Positions 31,150-41,269 of a stretch of DNA of 64,000 nucleotides are shown piece by piece. The stretch spans positions 372,001 to 436,000 of the forward strand of contig JBQMRN010000001.1 in the NCBI GenBank assembly GCA_052171895.1, written 5' to 3'. A model generated the notes under the pieces. That model searched no databases. It saw only the letters and a program-made list of their open reading frames with translations, and had not been told where the DNA came from. Every line of letters begins with the position of its first letter. Position 1 is the stretch's first letter. The stretch comes from Arsenophonus sp052171895. GTDB taxonomy: Bacteria > Pseudomonadota > Gammaproteobacteria > Enterobacterales > Enterobacteriaceae. Made by a program: the position numbers and the translations under genes.

Positions 31150-31467
31150 TTAATTACGCAATTGTGGTGCTCTAAGTTGAGTTTTTATTGATTCCGACAA
31201 CTCATCTAAAGATGACTGTTCTGGGTGTTTATCAGAACTTTCATAACTAATCTGCGCTTCAGCCAGATAAGTGTGAATAGCTTCGCCATTATCATCTTCC
31301 ATAACGACATGGTACCAGGGAGCAGAGCGTAAAGATGTATTAGCTGAAATATCATCATATTGTGGTTTATCAAGAGAGTATTCTGCGTCAACATCTACTA
31401 TTACTCCAAGATAACCTAAGAGTTTGTGCCTTACTTGTTGCCCAATACTAAATTTACTTCTAGTCAT
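31150..31467 (-). CDS. hspQ: Heat shock protein HspQ
   Basis: HspQ is a small hemimethylated-DNA-binding-like protein that acts as a specificity-enhancing factor for the Lon protease. The 105-residue product matches the enteric protein throughout: KFSIGQQVRHKLLGYLGV, RSAPWYHVVMEDDNG, HTYLAEAQI and HPEQSSLDEL. Two ATGs are adjacent. The second (31,467) gives the usual length and better spacing from the GGAGGT ribosome site; the first would add one residue. It stands alone between the yccU and yccX remnants; rlmI, often nearby, is missing. Confidence 0.94.
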   Translation of the reverse strand: MTRSKFSIGQQVRHKLLGYLGVIVDVDAEYSLDKPQYDDISANTSLRSAPWYHVVMEDDNGEAIHTYLAEAQISYESSDKHPEQSSLDELSESIKTQLRAPQLRN

Positions 31468-31684
31468 CATTGCTACCTCCTAGAGGCTTCTATATTCTAT
31501 AGGTAATGATATGTGGGTAATAATATAGATTTCAAGCTGGTCACTTTCTTATACTAGTTTCTTAATAATTTTAATCTAAGTAGATTAAAAATCTCTATAC
31601 TATGAGTAGTATATGTTGTTTAGACAAAACAACATGTTGAAGTTATAATTTATAATAAGATAGCACTAAATTCGAAAGATAGAT

Positions 31685-31938
31685 AAAATTACTATATATT
31701 GGCGAGTTCAATGTGTAGAATTTTGTTATAAAATAACTTTTTATTTTTGAAAGAGGATGAACTATATGGCGATCTTTATAATCGTTATGATGGTACTTTT
31801 AAGATAAAAGCTTTCGATACATTAGAGCAAATTGAGCAATTAGAGGATTTGTTAAAAGCTGCTGTTGGGAGCCACAAAGTAGGCGCTAAAATTGAATATT
31901 ATAAAAGTGAAGAGTATTCTCTTTTAAAAAAGAGGTAG
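31685..31938 (+). pseudogene. yccX: yccX remnant (acylphosphatase)
   Basis: One frame reads YWRVQCVEFCYKI, a decayed version of the acylphosphatase signature GRVQGVGFRY; the catalytic arginine after GF is a cysteine here. A stop and shift follow, and the second frame reads LYGDLYNRYDGTFKIKAFDT and EQIEQLEDLLKAAVGSHKVG, matching the C-terminal half (NLDDGSVEV...E..VEKL). That piece is open for 63 codons but begins at a TTG without a convincing ribosome site. Its place opposite tusE supports the call. Confidence 0.65.
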
Positions 31939-31970
31939 TAAATTTTATATTTTACACTTACTGTAATAAG

Positions 31971-32300
31971 TCAAATACATTTTACCGGCTTAGGTAAGCC
32001 GGCAAATTTTGTTGCTTGCTCAGCAGGTCCTTTTGGAAAAAGGCGATAAAGATAGCGACTATTACCAATATTCTCACCATATTTTTTAGCAATTGCCTTT
32101 ACTAAAATACGAATAGAGGGGGAAGTATTGAATTCAAGATAGAATTCACGAATGAAGCGAATAATTTCCCAATGTTGTTCAGTTAATAAAATATTTTCTT
32201 GTTTGGCTAATAGATATACCATGGATTCACACCATTCTTGGCTATTTTTAAGGTAACCATCGGCATCAGTGTTAATTTCACGACCTTCAAATATAAACAT
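31971..32300 (-). CDS. tusE: Sulfur carrier protein TusE
   Basis: TusE passes sulfur from TusBCD to MnmA for 2-thiouridine at the tRNA wobble position. The 109-residue product equals the E. coli length. It keeps the DsrC-family landmarks HWEIIRFIREFYLEFNTSPS and YLYRLFPKGPAEQATKFAGL, and the catalytic cysteine at position 108 (KCI end). The ATG at 32,300 (MFIFEG) was chosen over an upstream ATG 20 residues earlier because the family starts there. The C-terminal codons form a perfect stem (31,985-32,002), probably incidental. A tRNA-Ser gene follows on the other strand, the same neighbour as in E. coli minus yccA. Confidence 0.94.
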   Translation of the reverse strand: MFIFEGREINTDADGYLKNSQEWCESMVYLLAKQENILLTEQHWEIIRFIREFYLEFNTSPSIRILVKAIAKKYGENIGNSRYLYRLFPKGPAEQATKFAGLPKPVKCI

Positions 32301-32480
32301 ATGATGTTTTTTAAATTTAAACATATGGCTGTTTTTAGCAAAATTAAACTCTTTACTCAAGTATTTTAATTAAAATGCCAATAAATTAAGCAATAATCAT
32401 TTAATAGTATAAATATAAAGCGATTAAATTATATAAGGCTTTACAATTATTCAAGTTATCTTTATAGTTTTGAGGATTGT

Positions 32481-32565
32481 GGAGGGGTGGCCGAGCGGTT
32501 GAAGGCAGCGGTCTTGAAAACCGTCGATGGGAAACCATCCGAGAGTTCGAATCTCTCCTCCTCCA
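32481..32565 (+). tRNA. serT: tRNA-Ser (anticodon UGA)
   Basis: The sequence GGAGGGGTGGCCGAGCGGTT starts a serine tRNA. The anticodon loop CTTGAAA carries TGA between stems GCGGT/ACCGT, a long variable arm (CGATGGGAAACCATC) marks class II, and the T arm is GAGAG-TTCGAAT-CTCTC. The acceptor stem GGAGGGG pairs with CTCCTCC, with one G-T pair. The base after the stem is A, where enteric serine tRNAs usually have G, and CCA is not encoded (A-TTT follows). An IS256 end sits about 10 bases downstream. Confidence 0.95.
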
Positions 32566-32574
32566 TTTTCTTTG

Positions 32575-32698
32575 AGTTTATTAGCAAATCTAGTGTATGA
32601 CGGTCAGCCTACGTTCCACTCTGATGCTTAATAAATCTGTTCTTTATCCTTAAATTAGACGTTCTTTAGCAGCAGAGTCAAAAAGGTAAAGGTCACTT
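32575..32698 (-). mobile_element. IS256-family left-end fragment
   Basis: Contains the AGTTTATTAGCAAATCTAGT end and the conserved sub-terminal stretch (CTCTGATGCTTAATAAATCTG), then stops where a second IS256 starts in the other orientation. Confidence 0.75.
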
Positions 32699-32701
32699 AG
32701 G

Positions 32702-33640
32702 AATCATCTTCATTTCTGATGTATGAGCTTTCAGAGATGGTGCTCTGAATCCTGCTGATTGATTTCGTGAATGATTTCAACAACATAGAGATAATATGGC
32801 ATGAAAAATCTACCATATACAGGTATGCAGGAAACCAGATATTACCTGTGATCCTTTTCATAACTTATCCGTAAGTGTGCCAAACAGAGATGATAGCTAG
32901 CACCGTTTAGGCTGAGCTTGAAGGTTATACTGCAACAACATCCTGAACGCCGTCTTGTTAACGGCGTTGGTGTGTCATACTTTCGTCGGGAACAATTATT
33001 TACCACAGCGAACTATATAAACTGGTATTGGCGATGTTGAGATTAAAGTGCCTAAGGTCATGGACCGTAGCTGCAACAGAATATGTTTCAACAGCTCGTT
33101 GCTCTACGGCCTTGTCTGAAGTATGAAAATCTTAAAAAGTTGCTACCATACTTCTGTCCTGCGAGCTATATCCCTACCGCTAATTTTTACAAAGCTTTGG
33201 TGGCGCTTTCGGTAAAAAAGCACATGTGTGGGTGTCTCTGCAGTATCAGCAATAGACTAAAAGAGCAATGGTTTAAAGAGCACAGGCAATGGTGGCTACG
33301 TGATTTAAGCGACACACAACCCTATGTTATTTCTTGGTTGATGGCATATATACAGTCTCCTGTTAAGCAAAATGGTCACATTTGTCTGCTGGTATTATCG
33401 GCGTTACTGAGTATAGAGGTAAAGAGCTGTTCCTGTCGAAGATGCTTACAAGAGAGTTAGAAGCGAACTTGCCTGAACTTCTCAATGGGGTGCGAGCGTG
33501 TGGCTTAAGGGTATCTTCAAGACATTACTAGGTGAGACGGGCTACCATTGATGTTTTGTTGGCAAAATCTTCAGCGAAGTATTCTATAGCGATAAAGAAG
33601 CTGGAGAAAGATTGAGAAGACTACTATTCTACCAATCAAA
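32702..33640 (+). mobile_element. IS256-family element, 3' end lost
   Basis: Begins with a worn AATCATCTTCATTTCTGATG end and runs on the plus strand through the transposase. A 125-codon open piece (33,083-33,460) holds FQQLVALRPCLKYE, a decayed SRLKQEWLEEHQQW-like block (SNRLKEQWFKEHRQWWLRDL) and SDTQPYVISWLMAY. The C-terminal domain is legible to a decayed SAKYSIAIKKLEKD, after which homology fails. Confidence 0.75.
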
Positions 33641-34407
33641 GAATAGTATCCCTTTTCTCGAAAACTGTGTGCTCCACTGCAATGGCTTAAAGAGAAATAT
33701 TTAAGTCTGCCAGTTTTTGATGCACGCTTCTGATTTCTTCACTGTAATTCATAGACAGTCCCTTGCCATTGCTTAATCAGATATTTGAGTATCCCGTAAG
33801 CCTTGTTAGAAAAATCATTCGTGAGAGATATTGGGGGTTTATTTTCTGAGTTCTTACGGGTTGGTAAGGCTCGTAGAGCACTTAGCAGTCATTTGTAATA
33901 CTGGCCTTAATGATTTCTTCAGAAGATATCTTTTTCATGATCCTTGCCTAGCAGCTTGATAGGCTGAGTCACCGTCATCTAGGATTTAATCGGCTTGTTA
34001 ATTTCCTTACAGTAATTGTATCCAGGAATCTTAGTTTAGTTTTTGTAGCCAGTTGGGGTAATTTAATATTGGAAGTGCTAATATTCATTAGGCTCTAAAA
34101 CTTCTGAAGAAAGTACCAAAAGGCCGTTTTTCAAATAATATTTGTATGTGTTGGATTTGGACTGGACTTGCGTAATAAATTTATTTTAATCCCAGGCTGG
34201 TTTCCATGTTGGTCGCTTAGAAGTAATTAACTCTGCTAGAACAATCATTACTAGCTTTAATACTAGAAACTCTCTAATGCACTCTAAGCTAAGATTAATA
34301 ATTTTTCTTCAACAGAACGCTAAAGTTTTCCAGCCAATTTATATTCCTGAATGCCTGAAATTTACCTCTAACTAAATCAGCAAGAAATATTTTCAGCTGG
34401 TTGCTTA
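33641..34407. other. Unidentified stretch between two IS256 copies
   Basis: No gene could be assigned. The minus strand has a run starting MKKISSEEIIKASITNDC, a stop, then VLYEPYQPVRTQKINPQYLS and, shifted, NGKGLSMNYSEEI, which looks like decayed coding sequence rather than random DNA. I do not recognise the family. Confidence 0.4.
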
Positions 34408-35845
34408 AAATTATTAGCAAATTTAGCGTATACCGCTCAGGTTACCTCTGTTCTGATGCTTCGTGAACCTATTCACTATCATAAAATTAGACGTTGTTTA
34501 CCTCCATGTCTCCCGTCTATCAGACCACCTTCTTCAGTTCCAACTTTTCTGAGCAAAAGATAGTAGTTTAAATAGCATTGAAAGAGTTGTTTTTTGAACA
34601 ACAGTTCTTCCTACGTCGGCTTCTTCGTAGCCTAACTCTCATAAAAGCCGATTCAGTCTCGGCTTCGTCATTCTTATTAACGCCTAATGCTCTTACGAGA
34701 AGTCGTAGAATAAATGCTAACAGCTGTTCCCAGATCTTTCTTAAGCTTATTTATCACTCTAGAAGATGAGATACTTCATTGAAAAGCTTGCTAATAAAAC
34801 ATCAATGGTTTTATTATCGACATCGCGGCTCTCTGCTAGCTAGACCTCCTGTGAAAATCTCAGGCTTAATTTTCGATTGTATACTTTTAGGATGTGAAGG
34901 CAGCACATTAACTATTTTGTGTATCCAACAGTGTTGGTGCTGCATGTCCAGGAATATTTTTGCATTGCATTTTAAAATCAAGGACACCGTCTCTCTTAAC
35001 AATTCTTGGGAGACGGTTAAGCCACATGGTGTGCTCACAGGCCATTGAGAAATTCTGCTCAGTTCGCTTCTAACTCTCGATAAGCATCTTCAACCCTAAC
35101 TAGCTTCTTACGTCCATGCTTGGTGATGCTGATAATGACCGGAAGGAAAACTAACATCTTGCCTGACAGAACTATATATGGCATCGTCCAAGAAATAAAT
35201 ATAGCGTATATCGCTTAAATCCAAGCAGGCAGCATTTGCCTATGCTTTTCAAGCCGTTACTGTTTCAGTCTGCTGATGGTACTGCAGAAAGACCATTTGC
35301 TTTTGACCGAGAACCCACAAAAAAGCTTTATGAAAATTACCTGTGGAAATACTTCGCAGCTACAGCCATACTAGCAACTCTTTGAGATTTTTATACGCTT
35401 CAGATTAAGGAGGTAGAAACTAGCTGTTGAAATATATTCCTGTTAGGCGCTGCGATCCATAGATCTTAGGTACTTTAATCTCAATATCGTCACTACCAAT
35501 TTGTATAATTTGCTCTGGCAAATAATTGTTATGGATGACGGCAAGGGAGGAGAGAGGCCTGTTGACAATTGGCAAGGCATTTCACAGTATGTTGTTGGAG
35601 AGCAACATGGGGCTCTCTTCGAGTTCAGCTTCAATGGTGCAGTGGTGGTGTGCCTATCAGCTTTCTGGCATCATTACGCATGAGTTCATGCAAGGGATCA
35701 GCGGTAATATCTGGTTTTTTGGATACCTGTAATGGTAGATTTTTCATGCCATATCATTTTCTGATGTTGCAATCATCCACGAAATCAATCAGCAGGATAT
35801 GCTAGGTTCTATGAAACCCCACACACAGCAAAAATGAGTATAACT
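34408..35845 (-). mobile_element. IS256-family element, near full length, degenerate
   Basis: Both ends are present (left ATTATTAGCAAATTTAGCGT; right, on the minus strand, AGTTATACTCATTTTTGCTG). Minus-strand pieces include HQHCWIHKIVNVLP near 34,930 (the CW-HK block of IS256) and the LPEQIIQIGSDDIEIKVPK-type region near 35,500. Several overlapping plus-strand frames here are shadows. Confidence 0.8.
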
Positions 35846-36090
35846 CTTTTCTTGCTTTTTATTTATTTTAAATGAGCATGACCAATCATTATCATGCTTA
35901 TTATCATTTTATTTTATTTACACTTGATATCACTGATAAAATATCTCAAGATATGATCTTCAATAAATTATCCTAACTATTTCACTTCAAGGTCATATAA
36001 AATAGCAGTGGCATCACTTTCATCAGCGAAAATATATAGCAATGGCTGCTAAAACAAGTCAATGATAAAAAGTAAATGGCGATTAAATAT

Positions 36091-37138
36091 GGCTATATTG
36101 GCAAAAGTTGTTGGTGGGAATCTCTTATTCTTTATGAAGGATTTTCGCTATAGAGGTTGGTATGAAAAACTAAACACTCATACAGATCAAAGAGAGTCTT
36201 TCCTCACTCCTTGCCAACATAAAGCTCCATCTCATTAGTTGGCTAGGTGGAACTTCTGTCAGATAATGTTGATTCATGTATTGAAGCAACTCATTCCACT
36301 TTTATCCTACCTATATTCTCATACTGAAGATGTTATCTGGTGTGGATATTCATTAGAATTATAGCAATATTGTTGCACAATCCTAAAATTTCAGGAAAAT
36401 AATTAACAATCTTAGTGGAAGTTATCTGAAAAATTTATATCACAAGAATAAATGGGTTTAGTTATCCTATCATGTATGTTGAATAGCTTGATTTTATGGG
36501 AGTCAAAGAAATAAATAGGCATTGATTTGAAAACAGCGTTTAGATGGCATCACTGCTTTCTTGCTTTATCAGCGATAGCCAACATAAATACACTAAGTAG
36601 TATTGTTGAATTCGACGAAATATTTTTTATGAATTCTTTAAAAAGAAGCCTTGTATCCCACACATAGGAAAGGTAGAAAACTCTGGAGAACAGGAGATAA
36701 AAGAAAAGAATGAATCGCGCGGTCTTCATTGCTTGAGATCAACAGGGTCATATGAGCGATGAGATTCTTGAAAAGTTTAATGTAGAGAGTCTATTAGCCG
36801 TTTTCTTGAGCCGATCTTTGATAAAGAGTCCATCCTTTCCCTGGATGGAGTTAAATGGTAGAAAGAAACCTTTGCCAGCGAGCATGAAATTAGTCAGCAT
36901 AGTCTAATAAGGTTAGATAATCAGAGAGTTTGTTGCTAAGAAATTCTATATTTAAATTGTGAAGAGTTAGTTATATCACCTGATTAAAAGGATGGCTGAG
37001 TGGATTCCATGGTGTAGGGTTGTTTTATTTACCGAATTATCTGGTCTGGGAGGGGATTGTTTGAAACTACACCAATTAAATATAGACGTGCCTACAAATT
37101 AATCTGCAAGCAAAGTAATAACCTTTGCTAACATAGCC
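36091..37138 (+). mobile_element. IS1595-family element, near full length, degenerate
   Basis: Ends GGCTATATTGGCAAAAGTTG and TAACCTTTGCTAACATAGCC. The full length of the transposase can be followed through shifts, including the zinc ribbon, a GIDLKTAFRWHH helix-turn-helix and the LDGVKW and LPNYLVW blocks near the end. Its right end is 28 bases before the lpxL start codon. Confidence 0.83.
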
Positions 37139-37166
37139 ATATTAATACTAACTAAACAAAACAAAG

Positions 37167-38111
37167 ATGATAAAAGTATCTCCCTTAAAAATTTCATATT
37201 TACATCCACAATATTGCCTAACATGGTTAGGTATTGGGCTTCTTTATTTACTAGTTTTACTACCTTATCCAGTTATCTATTGGCTAGGAACTAGACTTGG
37301 ACGCTTATCTAAATACTTTCTAAAAAAACGGTTACAAATTGTAAAACGCAATTTAGAACTCTGTTTTCCTACTATGAAAGCAGAGCAACGCCAGCAAATG
37401 ATCAATAAAAATTTTGAATCGCTTGGTATGGGATTATTTGAGACTGGTATGGCATGGTTCTGGTCTGATAGACGTATACAACGTTTGTTTATGATTAAAG
37501 GCCAGAAGAATATTGAAAAAATTCAGCTGACAGGGCAGGGGATCATTGTAGTAGGAATTCATTTTCTAACGCTTGAATTAGGTGCTCGCATCTTTGGTAT
37601 ATTAAATCCTGGTATTGGTGTATATCGTCCAAATGACAATCCGGTAATGGATTGGTTGCAAACTCGAGGACGGTTGCGTTCTAACAAATTTATGCTTGAT
37701 CGCAAAGATGTAAAAGGGATGATACGTAGCCTCAAACAAGGAGAAATTTTATGGTATGCACCAGATCATGATTATGGTCCCAAAAAAAGTGTTTTTGTGC
37801 CTTTTTTTGCTGTCAAACATACCGCTACTACCATAGGTACCCATATTCTAGCTAAACTCACCAATCCTGCTATAATACCTTTTATCCCCAAGCGCTTAGG
37901 TAAGGCAAAAGGTTATGAATTACTCATTCAACCCGCAATAATTAATTTTGCACAGCATGATGAAATTTCTACCGCAGTTTTTATGAATGAATTAATTGAA
38001 AAACAGATTATGCAAGCACCTGAGCAATATATGTGGTTGCATCGTCGATTTAAAACGAGACCAACAGGTATGCCATCGCTTTATGATAAGCTTGAGAACA
38101 TGCACGATTAA
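37167..38111 (+). CDS. lpxL: Kdo2-lipid IVA lauroyltransferase LpxL (HtrB)
   Basis: LpxL adds the first secondary acyl chain (laurate in E. coli) to Kdo2-lipid IVA on the inner face of the inner membrane. The 314 residues match LpxL throughout. There is one N-terminal membrane segment (about 18-40), and the HX4E active-site pair is at H132 and E137 (HFLTLE), as in E. coli. VYRPNDNP, GRLRSNKFMLDRKD and WYAPDHDYGP are intact. NDNP and the LDRKDVKGMI pattern favour LpxL over LpxP. It ends some eight residues beyond the E. coli protein. No room remains for a long native leader: an IS1595 end is 28 bases upstream. KdsB, from the same LPS pathway, lies 8.8 kb away. Confidence 0.93.
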   Translation: MIKVSPLKISYLHPQYCLTWLGIGLLYLLVLLPYPVIYWLGTRLGRLSKYFLKKRLQIVKRNLELCFPTMKAEQRQQMINKNFESLGMGLFETGMAWFWSDRRIQRLFMIKGQKNIEKIQLTGQGIIVVGIHFLTLELGARIFGILNPGIGVYRPNDNPVMDWLQTRGRLRSNKFMLDRKDVKGMIRSLKQGEILWYAPDHDYGPKKSVFVPFFAVKHTATTIGTHILAKLTNPAIIPFIPKRLGKAKGYELLIQPAIINFAQHDEISTAVFMNELIEKQIMQAPEQYMWLHRRFKTRPTGMPSLYDKLENMHD

Positions 38112-38183
38112 CAAGTACCAGTGGCTGTGTAGTCAAACCAGTCAGTAGGTTTATCCAAACAATCTTTTTTCTAATCACCTGAA

Positions 38184-39667
38184 AGTTATTAGTAAATCCG
38201 GTATATGACGCTCAGGCTACCTCTGCTATGATGCTTTCTGAATATGTTTCTCAATTTTAAAAATGACGTTGTTTACCTTTATGATGTCAAGTAGGTAAAA
38301 TCCCACCATTTCCTCCTTCCTCCCTTCGCCGGTTCCAGCTTTTCTGAGCAAATAGAAGTAGCTTAAATAGCATTGAAATGGTTGTTTTTCTCAAACTATA
38401 GTTCTTCCAACCTCTGCTTCGTAGACTGACTGTCGCAAAAGCCGATTTCAATCAGCTTTGTCGTTCTTATTAACGCTTAATGCTCTGACGAGAAGTCGTA
38501 GAATAAATGCTAACAGCTTTTCCACGATCTTTCTTAAGCTTCTTCATCACTCCAGGAGATAAGATACTTCATTGAAAATCTTGCTAATAAAACATCAAGT
38601 GTTTTATTAGCCGCATCGCGGCTCTTTGTTAGCCAGACCTCCTGTGCAGAGCTCAGGCTTAATTTTCGATTGCATGCTTTTGGGATGTGAAGATAGCATA
38701 TTAGCTATTTTGTGTATCCAACAGTGTTGTGCTGCATGTCCAGAAATATTTTTGGCATTGCATTTCAAAAAGCAAGGACAGCGCTTCTCCTAACAGGTCT
38801 GGGAGAGACGGTTAAAAGCCATATGCTGTGCTCGCCACAGGCCATTGAAAAGTTCTTCTCAGTTCGCTTTTAACTCTTGATAAGCATCTTCAACCCTAAC
38901 TATCTCCTTACGTCCATGTTTGGTGACGCTGATAATAAGCAGCAGAAAAAGGCAATCATTTTGCCTGACAGAACTACATATGTCATCGCGTAAGAAATAA
39001 ATATAGCGCGTATCGCTTAAATTCCAGCAGGCATCATTGCCTATCTTCTTTAAGCCATTGCTGTTTCAGTCTGCTGATGGTATTTTATAGCAGAGAGAGA
39101 CTCCATATGCTTCTCATCGAGAAGCACCACATTGAATTTCGTAAAAATCATCTGCGGATATGTGATGCCTCGCAGAGGCTAGCGATGATAGCAACTCTTT
39201 TCGCCACTTTTTGAACACTTCAGATAATTTGGTAGCAACAAGGTGTTGAAGCATACTCCTATTGGCCGCTGCGATCCCTGATTTTAGAGACTTTAATCTC
39301 TCAACATTGCCAATAGTAGTCTGTATGCTTCGCTGTGGTAAATAATCGTTACTGATGACTGGCGTACATGTGACGCTCCGTCAAAAAGGCCACATGCTGA
39401 CGCCAACATGTGGCCTTTTTTAGCTCAACCTCACAATAGGGGCGGTAGCTATAGCTATCAAGCTATCTGGCAGCATATGGATGAGTTTATGACAAGGGGT
39501 CTCTCTCTCTGCACCGGTAACATCTAGTTTCTTAGATACCTTTAAGGTAGACTTTTTTATGAAATATCATCTCTATGTTGTTGGAATCATGAATGAAATC
39601 AATTAGCAGGAGATATGCTACCACCATCTCTCCAAGAAAATTCCATACACCAGAAATAAGCATAACT
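38184..39667 (-). mobile_element. IS256-family element, near full length, degenerate
   Basis: Ends AGTTATTAGTAAATCCGGTA and, on the minus strand, AGTTATGCTTATTTCTGGTG. Transposase fragments are in the usual order, but no open piece exceeds 60 codons, so this copy is more decayed than its siblings. Confidence 0.8.
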
Positions 39668-39763
39668 CACTTTCATAGGTTAATTACAATTTATATAGGA
39701 AATTCTTTTTATTGATTAAAAAGCAACCATAGAAATATTAACTTGCGTACTGAATTTTAATAA

Positions 39764-39792
39764 AAAGCAGCGTTAAACCACCACGCTGCTTT
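39764..39792 (-). terminator. Rho-independent terminator after agp
   Basis: On the minus strand AAAGCAGCGT and ACGCTGCTTTT pair around a 9-base loop, followed by TTATTAAAATT. It lies 28 bases past the agp stop. Confidence 0.85.
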
Positions 39793-39819
39793 CATTTGAT
39801 TTAATCAAGATGAACTTTA

Positions 39820-41061
39820 TTAGTTTAATGCTTCTTGCATGCCTTTTTCAAAGGCATCCCACTTGCATAAGCCACTTTCATCAATTTGGCAATTTTGAAG
39901 CGATAAAGTGACTTGTTTTGGAGGGTTATTCAATGTCAATGGTGTCTCATCGCGCAATTGATTTACTGACTGATAAATATATTCAATTTTTAGATAATCT
40001 TTGTTAGTTTTCTTATTATGCCAACGCTGAAACACTACTTTTCCACCAATTGGTGTATTTTCATATTGTTCAGGCAATTGATAAGGTGCGAAATTTAAAG
40101 CAGACATGACTGATGCAATATTTGAATCATGACCAAACATAATAAGTAATTTTGATTCTCCTTTGTTAGGTTGTTTAACAAAATGCAAGTTAATATAATT
40201 TAATAGAGGCTTGGCTATATTCTTAGCAAGAATTTTAGTTTTAAATGCAACTGTATAATAGCCATTTTTAATTTTATTAAGTGTTTTCCATTGCTCTGGT
40301 GTATTAATGGTCCCCCATGCAACATCTTTTGTAGCAAACCCTTCTAAATACTGCAAATCAAATATATCTACAATATTTGTCATTAATCCTAACGGCCCAA
40401 ACACAACTGGCTGTTTATCGGCACTAATAATCATCGTATTAGGTGAGCTAACTAAATCGCATAACTTATCTTTTTTACACAGCGTTGAATTTTTAAAGTC
40501 CAATATTGTTGAAACTTGTTTGTAAGATTCAGCTAAATCTAAATGTGCTAATTGTTCTGTCATAGCGCTTGTAGCTTGGCGTTTAAATTCTTCAGTACTG
40601 TCAGTGATAACTGGATCAAAAATAGGATCGAACTTTCCTTCTCTTATATCTGAGCGATAAAAAGCTTTAACCGAGCAATCAGGAAATGCGCCTTTAATAA
40701 AAGATTGAGCTGTAGCAATAGTGCGTTGTTGATTGTTTGCATAAATATAAACATTATTTGAGTCTGGACATTGATCTCGGCGCAACAGCTCCACCCTATA
40801 AAACCAATATCTAAAGTAGTTTCCCATATAAATCTCTAACTGGCGACCTTTAGTCGTAAGATTTCCATCTTTAGTATGCCAAAGCGGCCAAAGTTTATTG
40901 GTTGCACGTGTTAATATATCTTTATATACTATTGGTGCTCTTAAATTATGCCTACTTAAAATTAACACCTGAGTCAATTCATAATCTTTAAATTTTTCTA
41001 ATGAATAACTTACTGGTGATATCAAAGTAAAAAGAAGGCATATCATTAATCTTTTTTTCAT
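39820..41061 (-). CDS. agp: Periplasmic glucose-1-phosphatase (histidine acid phosphatase)
   Basis: Agp hydrolyses glucose-1-phosphate and related phosphate esters in the periplasm. The 413-residue precursor has a short Sec-type signal peptide (MKKRLMICLL plus FTLISPVSYS, cleavage near residue 20), the histidine acid phosphatase motif RHNLRAP at 37-43 and the C-terminal catalytic GHDSNIAS pair. Further matches to Agp are TPIGGKVVFQRWH and LKIEYIYQSVNQLRD. The ATG at 41,061 was chosen over one nine codons upstream because AGGAG lies 10 bases before it and a clean signal peptide results. Cysteines expected in disulfides are kept (SDQCPD-type site, FPDCSV, CKKDKLC). It is flanked by IS256 copies on both sides, with its own terminator. 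Confidence 0.92.
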   Translation of the reverse strand: MKKRLMICLLFTLISPVSYSLEKFKDYELTQVLILSRHNLRAPIVYKDILTRATNKLWPLWHTKDGNLTTKGRQLEIYMGNYFRYWFYRVELLRRDQCPDSNNVYIYANNQQRTIATAQSFIKGAFPDCSVKAFYRSDIREGKFDPIFDPVITDSTEEFKRQATSAMTEQLAHLDLAESYKQVSTILDFKNSTLCKKDKLCDLVSSPNTMIISADKQPVVFGPLGLMTNIVDIFDLQYLEGFATKDVAWGTINTPEQWKTLNKIKNGYYTVAFKTKILAKNIAKPLLNYINLHFVKQPNKGESKLLIMFGHDSNIASVMSALNFAPYQLPEQYENTPIGGKVVFQRWHNKKTNKDYLKIEYIYQSVNQLRDETPLTLNNPPKQVTLSLQNCQIDESGLCKWDAFEKGMQEALN

Positions 41062-41269
41062 CTTTTTAACGCTCCTGTTAAAGTTCATTATAATTCATCT
41101 TATTATATAAGATTTTATTTAGATGTAGTCAATTAAAAATAAATTTCATTTACGATAAAATCTGACTTTGCTGGTTTTTAAGAAAATTTCTTAACTTCCC
41201 TATTAATTACATGACATAAGGATGATATTTAACAATGTATTTTCTGGTTTTAGTAATAAATTATGCTTG

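Noticed and set aside
31985..32002. Perfect stem CCGGCTTA/TAAGCCGG as terminator of tusE
   Set aside because: It lies inside the last tusE codons and lacks a following T-run on either strand.
34578..35805. Overlapping plus-strand frames of 60-89 residues
   Set aside because: They are antisense to an IS256 transposase remnant; no conserved motif.
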